Assembly: GCF_001644575.1 (NCBI RefSeq)
Contig: NZ_CP015596.1
Location: 1,798,001-1,862,000, forward strand
DNA: 64,000 bases
Direction: 5' to 3'
From: Mycobacterium adipatum
Lineage (GTDB): Bacteria; Actinomycetota; Actinomycetes; Mycobacteriales; Mycobacteriaceae
How positions within the stretch are numbered: the first letter of the stretch is position 1; each line of letters starts with the position of its first letter. A program made the position numbers and the translations under genes. This document shows, piece by piece, positions 57,157 through 64,000 of the stretch. The notes beneath the pieces were generated by a model. The model was given only the letters and a program-made list of their open reading frames with translations, did no database searches and was not told the origin of the DNA.

Positions 57157-58806
57157 GTGTCGCGGGTTCTAGCGCTCTGGTGCATGGATTGGCCTGCGGT
57201 GGCTGCCGCCGCCGCGGCCGGGCTCGCCGCCACCGACCCGGTGGCGGTCACCCTGGCCAACCGGGTCATCGCCTGTTCGGCCGCGGCCCGGGCGGTCGGG
57301 GTGCGGCGCGGGCTGCGCCGTCGTGAGGCGCAGTCCCGGTGCCCGCAGCTGCACGTCGTCACCGCAGACCCGGCGCGCGATGCCCGCCACTTCGAGGCCG
57401 TGACGGCGGCGGTCGACGAGGTGGTTCCCCGGGCCGAGGTGCTGCGCCCCGGTCTGCTGGTGCTGTCGGTCCGGGGCGCATCCCGCTATTTCGGATCAGA
57501 ACAGGAGGCCGCCGAACGGCTGGTCGACGCGGTGGCCGCGGCGGGCGCGGAATGCCAGACCGGTATCGCCGATCAGTTGTCCACCGCGGTGTTCGCGGCC
57601 AGGGCGGGGCGCATCCTCGAGCCGGGCCGGGACGCGGCATTCCTGTCCGGGCTGTCCATCCGGCAGTTGGCCACCGAACCCAGCCTCTCCGGGGCGAGCC
57701 GGGAAGACCTGGCAGACCTGCTGTGGCGGATGGGAATCCGCACCATCGGTCAGTTCGCCGAGTTGTCGCGCACCGATGTGGCCTCCCGGTTCGGCGCGGA
57801 CGCTCTTCTCGCCCACCGATTCGCCTGCGGGGAGCCCGACCGCGGACCGTCGGGGCGTGATCTTCCCGCGGAGCTCGATGCGGTGATGAACTGCGATCCA
57901 CCCATCGACCGGGTGGACGCGGCGGCCTTCGCCGGCCGATCGTTGGCCGGCGAACTGCACCGCAGCCTGGAAGGCGCCGGGGTGGGCTGCACCCGGCTGG
58001 CCATCCAGGCCGTCACCGCCAATGGTGAAGAGCTGAACCGGGTTTGGCGCTGTGCGGAACCGCTGACCGAGGATGCCACCGCGGATCGGGTGCGGTGGCA
58101 ACTGGACGGCTGGCTGACCCGGCGGGCCACCGGGGGGACGGGGCCCACCGCGGCCATTGTCACCCTGCGGCTGCATCCGGTGGAGGTGGTGTCGGCCGGC
58201 GCGCTGCAGCTCCCGCTGTGGGGGTCATCCGGTGACGACGACCGGTTACGGGCCCGTCGGGCGCTGGTGCGGGTGCAGGGTCTGCTGGGGCTGGAGGCGG
58301 TTCAGGTGCCGGTGCTCAGCGGTGGCCGTGGGCCGGCCGAGCGCATCACCTTCACCCCGTTGGGAGATGAGCCGTTACCCCGGGCGGATCCGGATCAACC
58401 CTGGCCGGGGCAGTTGCCCGAGCCCTCGCCGGTGGTGCTGCTCGACGATCCGGTGGAAGTGCTTGACGCTGAAGGCAAACCGGTGCGGGTGACGAGTCGG
58501 GGATTGTTCTCCTCGGCCCCGGTGCGGCTGGTGTCCCCAGGGCGGGGCGAGCGAAGCGACGGGAGAGATGTCCGGGGCGAGCGAAGCGACGGGAGAGATG
58601 TCCGGGGCGAGCGAAGCGACGGGAGAGATATCAGCTGGTGGACCGGGCCATGGCCGGTCGACGAACGCTGGTGGGATCCCGAACGCAAACCGGTGGGCCG
58701 GACCGCTCGTGCTCAGGTGGTGGTCGACGCCCGCGACCGTGTCGGTGTGGCGATGCTGCTGTGCTACCGCCAACGGCAGTGGCATGTGGAGGGCATCTAT
58801 GAATAA
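57157..58806 (+). CDS. imuB: Y-family polymerase-like mutasome hub ImuB
   Basis: A 549-residue inactive Y-family polymerase that joins DnaE2 and ImuA' to the beta clamp. It opens RVLALWCMDWPAVAAA, with a Cys-Met where active polymerases have the first catalytic acid motif. The palm and finger part runs to ~residue 170, helix-hairpin-helix and little-finger parts to ~360, and a clamp-binding QLPLWG lies near residue ~350. The C-terminal region contains a three-fold RGERSDGRDV insertion. GTG start at 57157. Confidence 0.9.
   Translation: MSRVLALWCMDWPAVAAAAAAGLAATDPVAVTLANRVIACSAAARAVGVRRGLRRREAQSRCPQLHVVTADPARDARHFEAVTAAVDEVVPRAEVLRPGLLVLSVRGASRYFGSEQEAAERLVDAVAAAGAECQTGIADQLSTAVFAARAGRILEPGRDAAFLSGLSIRQLATEPSLSGASREDLADLLWRMGIRTIGQFAELSRTDVASRFGADALLAHRFACGEPDRGPSGRDLPAELDAVMNCDPPIDRVDAAAFAGRSLAGELHRSLEGAGVGCTRLAIQAVTANGEELNRVWRCAEPLTEDATADRVRWQLDGWLTRRATGGTGPTAAIVTLRLHPVEVVSAGALQLPLWGSSGDDDRLRARRALVRVQGLLGLEAVQVPVLSGGRGPAERITFTPLGDEPLPRADPDQPWPGQLPEPSPVVLLDDPVEVLDAEGKPVRVTSRGLFSSAPVRLVSPGRGERSDGRDVRGERSDGRDVRGERSDGRDISWWTGPWPVDERWWDPERKPVGRTARAQVVVDARDRVGVAMLLCYRQRQWHVEGIYE
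58544..58633 (+). repeat. 30-bp tandem repeat, about three copies, inside imuB
   Basis: Units begin GGGGCGAGCGAAGCGACGGG at 58544, 58574 and 58604. The first two are identical and the third diverges at its last bases. In frame, each encodes RGERSDGRDV or close to it. Confidence 0.95.
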
Positions 58807-59859
58807 CTAGCGATGTCCCACCCCGCGCGCGAAGGGGCCGACCCGCTCGATGAAACGCTCGAAGAACGCGGCGGGGTCCACCTCGACGCCGATGTGCGCG
58901 TTGTGCTCCCGCCCCCAGTGACCGCGCCAGTCGGCCACCGTCATCCCGCGGGTCAGGGTGCCGGTCAGTTCCACGTCGACGGTCGCGGACTGGTAGCGCA
59001 CCAGGTCGGGGTCCAGCGCGACCGCGGCGGCCAGCGGATCATGCAGGTGTGCCAGGTAGCCCTCGCCCTGGTCGAAGTGGAACTCGAAGTAGAAGCGCAT
59101 GGCATCTTCGAGCACCCGGATCAGCGGATTGGCTGCCGCCGATGGGGTGCCCCGATCGTCGAGCACACTGAGTTGCGCCGACGGGGAACCGGCGGCGGCG
59201 GCCAGCCGGCCCAGGATGGACGGTGTCATCGCCACGTTCTCGGTGAGGTTGAGGCCCAACACAATCGGTAGATGTGTGGGCGTGCTCAGGCCCCACGCCG
59301 CGCCCCACACCGCGAACACCTCGGCGGCGGCCTCCGGGTCGACATGGGTGTTCCATTCCGCGACGGGGGTGGTGTTGCCGCGGTAATCGAACGCGCCCCC
59401 CATGATCACCAGCCGGCGCAGCAGCCGGGGCAGTGCGGGCTCCAGACGCAGCGCCAGCGCGAGGTTGGTCAGCGGGCCGGTGACCAATCCGAGGAGTTCG
59501 CCGGGGTATTCGCGGGCCGCGGCGACCCAGGCGTGGGCGGCGTCGTACGGGGTGAGTGATCGGTCGGTCTCCGGCAGTCGCGCGTAGCCGAGCCCTTCGG
59601 GACCATGGGTGTCCTCGGCGGTGCGCAACGGAATGCTCAGCGGCACCGGGGCGCCCTCGGAGACGGGAACATCGTCGATCCCGAACAGTTCGAGCAGCCC
59701 CAGATTGTTGATCGACACCTGCGCGACGGGCACATTGCCCGCCGTCGACGCGATGCCCACCACATGGGCGTCCGGGCTGGCGAACAGATAGGCCAACGCC
59801 ATCGCATCGTCGACTCCGGTGTCGACGTCGGCGAACACCGGCAGGCGCACATCTGTCAC
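58807..59859 (-). CDS. iunH: inosine-uridine-type nucleoside hydrolase
   Basis: Hydrolyses the N-glycosidic bond of ribonucleosides. The 350 residues show the calcium-binding DVDTGVDDAMAL, the GNVPVAQVSINNL region, EWNTHVDPEAAAEVF and the C-terminal HDPLAAAVALDP. The GTG at 59859 has TATCGT seven bases upstream, so it is probably leaderless. It follows imuB convergently without a gap, as in M. tuberculosis (Rv3393). Confidence 0.9.
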   Translation of the reverse strand: MTDVRLPVFADVDTGVDDAMALAYLFASPDAHVVGIASTAGNVPVAQVSINNLGLLELFGIDDVPVSEGAPVPLSIPLRTAEDTHGPEGLGYARLPETDRSLTPYDAAHAWVAAAREYPGELLGLVTGPLTNLALALRLEPALPRLLRRLVIMGGAFDYRGNTTPVAEWNTHVDPEAAAEVFAVWGAAWGLSTPTHLPIVLGLNLTENVAMTPSILGRLAAAAGSPSAQLSVLDDRGTPSAAANPLIRVLEDAMRFYFEFHFDQGEGYLAHLHDPLAAAVALDPDLVRYQSATVDVELTGTLTRGMTVADWRGHWGREHNAHIGVEVDPAAFFERFIERVGPFARGVGHR

Positions 59860-59882
59860 GCCACCACGATAGGTGTGGCCCC

Positions 59883-61877
59883 CTACCAGTGCACACCCGG
59901 AATCGCCCGCACCGCCCGCTTGACCGGTCGGGGCACCCGCACGGTCCGCGCGGCGCGCGACGGCTTGCGGGGTACGCGCTCGCGAATGGGCTCGTCGGCA
60001 GCCTCGCCGCGGGCGGCGGCGGAGTCCGGGTAGCCCAGATAGAGCTGGTGCAGGACACGGCGGGACAGCCGCGGTGTGAAGTAGGTGCCCAGATCGGCCA
60101 GTGTGCCCAGCGGGGTGTCGATGCGGGACGGCTTCTCGATGAGCCCGCGGACCACCATCGCCGCCGCATGCTCGGCGGTGATCGGGGGCACCGGGTTGAG
60201 TCGGCGAGACGGCGCGATCATCGGCGTGCTCACCAGTGGCATATGGATATTGGTGAAGGTGATGTGATCCGAGAGCGTTTCGGTGCCGACCACGTCGGAG
60301 AACGCGTCCAGCGCGGCCTTGGTCGGCAGATACGCGCTGTATTTGGGACTGTTGGCCTGCACGCCGGCACTGGATACGTTGACCACGTGGCCGAACCGGC
60401 GTTCCTGCCAATGTGGTAGCAGCGCCAACACCATCCGCACCGCGCCGAAATAGTTGACGGCCATCACCCGTTCGTAATCGTGCAGGCGGTCGGTGGAGGC
60501 CGACACCGACCGGCGGATGGACCGGCCGGCGTTGTTGACCAGATAGTCGACGTGCCCGAATCGGCCGAGGATGTCCATGACGGTGTGATCCACCGAACCG
60601 GAATTGGTAACGTCACAGGTGAATGCGTGTGCGTCGCCACCGTCGGCGCGGATCTCGGAGATCAGGTCGTCCAGCGCTGCGGCATTGCGCGCCAATGCGA
60701 ACACCGTGGCGCCACGCTGGGCGACCGCGATTGCCGAGGCGCGCCCGATGCCGCTGGAGGCGCCGGTGATGATGACGTGCCTGCCCACCAGCGGCCCGTC
60801 CGGGTCATCGCGGCGGGCCCGGTCAGGGTCCAGGTTCTGCGCCCAGTATCTCCACAATTTCGGCGCGTACGAGGCGAATTCGGGCACCTCGATACCGGTC
60901 CGGGCGAGCGCGGCCGTGGTGCGGTCGGCGACGAATGTCGGCGCGAGGTCGACCACGTCGAGGATCTCCGCGGGCACCCCGAGTTGGGTGGCAGCCATGT
61001 TGCGCACGATCTTGGCGCGGCCGGTGGCCTTGAGGACGGGGGACACCGCCGCTCCGGGGAGCGAGCCGACCAGCGGCGGCAACCCGGCGGCCTTGGCCAC
61101 ACCGCGGTAGATGCCGCGCAGCCCAATGGTTTTCGGAGCCGTGAGATGGAAGGTGCGACCGTCGGAGTCGGGGATGTGCATCAGGTGAACCATGGCGTCA
61201 ACCACGAAGTCGACCGGCACGATGTTCGTTCGGCCGGTGTCGGGCAGCACCATCGGGGTGAAGCCGGGCAGAGCGGCGAGTTTGGCCAGGATGGGGAAGA
61301 AGTAGTACGGCCCGTCGGCCTTGTCCATCTCGCCGGTCCGGGAGTCGCCGACCACGACGGCCGGGCGGTAGATGCGCGTCCGCAGTCCGTGTTCGGCGCG
61401 CACCAGTGCCTCGGCCTCGAACTTGGTCTGGTGATACGGGGTGGGCAGATACTGGCCGACGTCGAAATCGTCCTCGGTGTACTCGCCGCGGAAGTCCCCG
61501 GCCACCGCAATGGACGACACATGATGCAGTGTCGCTCCGAGGCGCCGGGTCAGGTCGATGACCGCGCGAGTGCCCTCGACGTTGGCGGCGCGCTGGATGC
61601 CCTCGGGTGCGGTCATGTCGTAGATGGCGGCGCAGTGCACCACATGGTCGGCGGTGCCGAGGTCGTCTCCGAGGCCCAGTCCGGGCTCGGTGAGGTCTCC
61701 GACCAGTGGTTTCGCTCGGGGGCCCCATTTGCTGGACAGCCGTTCGAAGTGTTGCAGTGACCCGCGGCGGACCAGCACGGAGACCTCGGCGGCGGGGTCG
61801 CGGGCCAGCAGGCGGGCGACCACTCGACTACCGATAAACCCGGTACCGCCGGTAACGACATAATGCATGCGGCTCAT
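59883..61877 (-). CDS. acrA1: fatty acyl-CoA reductase, two SDR domains (AcrA1-type)
   Basis: A 664-residue protein that reduces long-chain acyl-CoA toward the alcohol. The N-terminal extended SDR (VVTGGTGFIGSRVVARLL, active YHQTK) is the reductase, followed by a classical SDR from ~residue 375 (IITGASSGIGRASA, NNAG, SAYLPTK). The C-terminal ~50 residues are basic (VPRKPSRAARTVRVPRPVKR). The ATG at 61877 follows GAGGACC; ATG 61868 is an alternative. Corresponds to Rv3391. Confidence 0.9.
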   Translation of the reverse strand: MSRMHYVVTGGTGFIGSRVVARLLARDPAAEVSVLVRRGSLQHFERLSSKWGPRAKPLVGDLTEPGLGLGDDLGTADHVVHCAAIYDMTAPEGIQRAANVEGTRAVIDLTRRLGATLHHVSSIAVAGDFRGEYTEDDFDVGQYLPTPYHQTKFEAEALVRAEHGLRTRIYRPAVVVGDSRTGEMDKADGPYYFFPILAKLAALPGFTPMVLPDTGRTNIVPVDFVVDAMVHLMHIPDSDGRTFHLTAPKTIGLRGIYRGVAKAAGLPPLVGSLPGAAVSPVLKATGRAKIVRNMAATQLGVPAEILDVVDLAPTFVADRTTAALARTGIEVPEFASYAPKLWRYWAQNLDPDRARRDDPDGPLVGRHVIITGASSGIGRASAIAVAQRGATVFALARNAAALDDLISEIRADGGDAHAFTCDVTNSGSVDHTVMDILGRFGHVDYLVNNAGRSIRRSVSASTDRLHDYERVMAVNYFGAVRMVLALLPHWQERRFGHVVNVSSAGVQANSPKYSAYLPTKAALDAFSDVVGTETLSDHITFTNIHMPLVSTPMIAPSRRLNPVPPITAEHAAAMVVRGLIEKPSRIDTPLGTLADLGTYFTPRLSRRVLHQLYLGYPDSAAARGEAADEPIRERVPRKPSRAARTVRVPRPVKRAVRAIPGVHW

Positions 61878-61903
61878 GGTGGTCCTCGGACGGGCAAAGG
61901 TCA

Positions 61904-61930
61904 ACTATGGTCCCGGTCACACCCCATAGC
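61904..61930. promoter_or_regulatory. facing -10 elements for acrA1 and htdY
   Basis: CTATGG at 61905-61910 and CCATAG at 61924-61929 are inverted copies. On the minus strand the first reads CATAGT, a -10 for acrA1; on the plus strand CATAGC is a candidate -10 for htdY. The two promoters would compete or share one regulator. Confidence 0.5.
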
Positions 61931-61952
61931 CGTCACGAAGGGATGTCCGCCC

Positions 61953-62819
61953 ATGCCGCTCGACCCGAACGCCGTCGGTGCCAAGACCGAACCCCAGACC
62001 TTCAGCTGGACCGACCGCGAGACGCTGCTGTACGCGCTCGGTGTCGGCGCGGGCACCGACGACCTGGCCTTCACCACCGAGAACAGCCACGATATCGAGC
62101 AGCAGGTGCTGCCCACCTTCGCCGTGATCGCCTGCTCGCCGTTCGCGGCCGCGCTGCTGATCGGGTCGTTCAATTTCAGCCTGCTGTTGCACGGCTCCCA
62201 GGCGATCCGGTTGTTCGCGCCGCTTCCGCCCGCCGGAAGCTTGAGCGTGCACTCCGAGGTCGCCGATATCCAGGACAAGGGTGCGGGCAAGAACGCGGTG
62301 GTGATGCTCAAGGGCGTCGGTGCCGACCCGGACAGCGGTGAGGTGCTGGTGGAAACCCTGACCACGGTGGTGATCCGGGGCGAGGGTGGGTTCGGCGGTC
62401 AGCCCGGTCAGCGGCCCGCGGCCCCGCAGTTCCCCGACCGCGCGCCCGATGCCCAGGTCGCCCTGCCGACACGTGGCGATCAGGCACTGCTGTACCGGCT
62501 CTCTGGCGACCGCAATCCGTTGCACAGCGACCCGTGGTTCGCCCAGAATCTCGCCGGTTTCCCCAAGCCGATCCTGCACGGCCTGTGCACCTACGGGGTG
62601 GCCGGCCGGGCCCTGGTCGCCGAACTCGGGGGCGGCGACGCCACCAAGGTCACCGCGGTGGCGTCGCGGTTCAGCTCGCCGGTATTCCCCGGCGAGACGC
62701 TGACGACGTCGATATGGCGCACCGAGCCAGGCCACGCGGTGTTCCGCACCGAGGCCGCCCACCCGGACGGCTCGGACGCCCGGGTGGTGCTGGACGACGG
62801 CGCCGCTGAATACAACTGA
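61953..62819 (+). CDS. htdY: (R)-3-hydroxyacyl-thioester dehydratase, double hot-dog MaoC type
   Basis: A 288-residue (R)-specific hydratase/dehydratase acting on 3-hydroxyacyl thioesters. The hydratase-2 motif YRLSGDRNPLHSDPWFA holds the catalytic Asp and His; the first half is a degenerate hot-dog. It corresponds to Rv3389c (HtdY). The ATG at 61953 follows GAAGGGA. Confidence 0.88.
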   Translation: MPLDPNAVGAKTEPQTFSWTDRETLLYALGVGAGTDDLAFTTENSHDIEQQVLPTFAVIACSPFAAALLIGSFNFSLLLHGSQAIRLFAPLPPAGSLSVHSEVADIQDKGAGKNAVVMLKGVGADPDSGEVLVETLTTVVIRGEGGFGGQPGQRPAAPQFPDRAPDAQVALPTRGDQALLYRLSGDRNPLHSDPWFAQNLAGFPKPILHGLCTYGVAGRALVAELGGGDATKVTAVASRFSSPVFPGETLTTSIWRTEPGHAVFRTEAAHPDGSDARVVLDDGAAEYN

Positions 62820-62872
62820 TTTCGTAGGCCCAAACGCCGGTGCGCATGGCCGCGCGTTGACAGGATGGCCCG

Positions 62873-63742
62873 ATGAGACTGGTTGTCGGATACCTCGCCA
62901 TCCCCGGCGGCGCGGACGCGGTCGCCCTCGGCGTCCGATTGGCCCGCAGCCTGGGCGCCGAACTGGATCTGTGCCTGGTGCTGCCGCAGGACCGCGGCAT
63001 CCCCGCCATCGTCCCGGAGGACGTGCTGGCCGAACAGGCGCAGGAATGGCTCGCCGATGCGATGGCCGAGATCCCCGACGATGTGGTGGCCCACCCGCAC
63101 GTCAGTTTCAGCAACTCACCGGCTGACGGCCTGATCCGGGAGGTCCGCCGACTCGGCGCCGAGGCGCTGGTCGTCGGTGGTTCGGGCGGCGGTCTGGTCG
63201 GCAACTTCTCCCTCGGCTCGGTGGTCAACGAACTGCTGTATTCGGCCCCGGTCCCGGTGGCCGTGGCCCCGAAGGGCACTCGGCTTTCGACCGTGCCGCG
63301 GGTACGCGAGGTGACCTGCGCCATCGGTGAGCGGGCCGGTGCCGATGCGCTGCTGGACGCGGCGTTGCGGGCCGCCAAGGCCGCGGACGTGCCGTTGCGG
63401 TTGGTGTCGCTGGTGGCCCTCGACCCGATGTACGGATCGCTGCGCAGCGACGCCGAAGCGCTGCGTGAGCGGGCGATGGCGCACGCCCACCATGTCTTGG
63501 AGGAGGCGAAAAGCTATCTTCCCGAGGGCTTCTCGGTGACCTCGACGGTGGTCGACGGTTCGACCGTGGAGGATGCGGTGAGCAGACTGCCCTGGCAGGA
63601 CGGCGATCTGCTCATGGTCGGTTCCAGTCGGTTGGCCGCGCCGCGCCGGCTGTTCCTCGGTTCGACGGCGGCCAAGATGTTGCGTGTGCTCGACGTTCCG
63701 ATGGTCGTCGTACCCCGATCTGTCGATGAGGAGAATTCATGA
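62873..63742 (+). CDS. tandem universal stress protein
   Basis: A 289-residue protein with two USP domains (~1-140 and ~145-289). The first contains VVGGSGGGLVGNFSLGSVVNELL and the second LMVGSSRLAAPRRLFLGSTAAKML, both near the ATP-binding G-2x-G-9x-G(S/T) pattern. CAGGAT at 62861-62866 lies seven bases from the ATG, so it may be leaderless. Its stop overlaps the next gene (ATGA), suggesting it regulates that permease. Confidence 0.87.
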   Translation: MRLVVGYLAIPGGADAVALGVRLARSLGAELDLCLVLPQDRGIPAIVPEDVLAEQAQEWLADAMAEIPDDVVAHPHVSFSNSPADGLIREVRRLGAEALVVGGSGGGLVGNFSLGSVVNELLYSAPVPVAVAPKGTRLSTVPRVREVTCAIGERAGADALLDAALRAAKAADVPLRLVSLVALDPMYGSLRSDAEALRERAMAHAHHVLEEAKSYLPEGFSVTSTVVDGSTVEDAVSRLPWQDGDLLMVGSSRLAAPRRLFLGSTAAKMLRVLDVPMVVVPRSVDEENS

Positions 63743-64000
63743 CCACCCAGGACTCGGGAACGGTGTCGAAAGGCCTGGCGGCGGGCAAGGTCGGCACCCT
63801 TTCCGGCGCCGTGCTCGGCATCTCCTGTGTGGCGCCCGGTTACACGCTGACCGCGAGCATCGGCGTCATCGTCGCCACGGTCGGTTTGAAAATGCCGGCG
63901 ATCTTCATCGCCGGCTTCATCCCGATGTTCCTCACCGCGTACGCCTATCGCGAGTTGAACTCCCGGACCCCGGACTGCGGGGCGTCGTTCACCTGGTCCA
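63739..64000 (+). CDS. APC-family permease, 5' part only
   Basis: Eighty-seven residues before the right edge. After ~20 polar residues come GAVLGISCVAPGYTLTASIGVIVATVG and IFIAGFIPMFLTAYAYRELN, the first two helices of an amino acid or amine permease of the APC superfamily. Translation is coupled to the universal stress protein. Substrate cannot be judged. Confidence 0.8.
   Translation, partial: MTTQDSGTVSKGLAAGKVGTLSGAVLGISCVAPGYTLTASIGVIVATVGLKMPAIFIAGFIPMFLTAYAYRELNSRTPDCGASFTWS

Noticed and set aside
58544..58633. CRISPR-like short repeats
   Set aside because: The 30-bp units are directly adjacent with no spacers, lie inside imuB in frame, and no cas genes are near.

Overview
The window is GC-rich chromosomal DNA from a mycobacterium, most likely an environmental, rapidly growing Mycolicibacterium-type species. 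The evidence is gene content and order. Reading left to right, nnrDE, gadB, alr, tsaE, tsaB, rimI, tsaD, groES, groL1, whiB3, a TPR-like gene, sigD, rsdA, a DUF5319 gene, guaB2, guaB3, choD, guaA, imuA', imuB, iunH, acrA1 and htdY follow the M. tuberculosis Rv3433c-Rv3389c region in inverted orientation. An antigen-85-like esterase and GTG or leaderless starts fit the same group. No tRNA, rRNA or CRISPR array was seen.

Layout. 1-2.8 kb: a gene end, a membrane diguanylate cyclase, and a 13E12-family HNH protein whose start codon lies inside a LexA (SOS) box. 2.8-6.9 kb: a mannitol-type PTS permease (EIICBA), a DeoR regulator and a divergent zinc dehydrogenase. 6.9-15.6 kb: a core block of nnrDE, gadB, alr, a hydrolase and a tightly overlapping tsaE-tsaB-rimI-tsaD chain for tRNA t6A and ribosomal-protein acetylation. 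15.6-22.6 kb: an accessory block with a PucR-type regulator, an APC permease and a B12-dependent diol/glycerol dehydratase (fused large and medium subunits, small subunit, reactivase). 22.6-24.8 kb: the CIRCE-controlled groES-groL1 locus. 24.9-28.4 kb: a frameshifted protein kinase followed by an intact IS1096-like element with an 8-bp target duplication. 28.5-34 kb: a YciI/TetR pair with two operators, then whiB3, sigD and rsdA. 34-45 kb: purine genes guaB2, guaB3 and guaA, interrupted by choD, katA and a three-gene cluster matching the URC uracil-catabolic pathway (urc1-urc4-upp). 45-56 kb: mainly accessory genes (antigen-85-like esterase, C39-like lipoprotein, MerR regulator, a mymA-like four-gene operon, a sedolisin with a zinc-ribbon membrane protein). 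56.4-64 kb: the SOS-controlled imuA'-imuB mutasome pair, a nucleoside hydrolase, a fatty acyl-CoA reductase, a MaoC-type dehydratase, a universal stress protein and a permease cut by the right edge.

The core genes keep their conserved order. At least four cassettes have been set into it: the PTS or dehydratase genes, the kinase plus IS, katA-URC, and the secreted-enzyme block. The most interesting points are the urc1-urc4-upp cluster beside guaA, the 17-bp duplication that creates a six-codon relay ORF between the dehydratase small subunit and its reactivase, the two SOS boxes, the kinase broken by what looks like one inserted G, and a 30-bp in-frame triplication inside imuB. All functions are read from sequence features; no database search was run.
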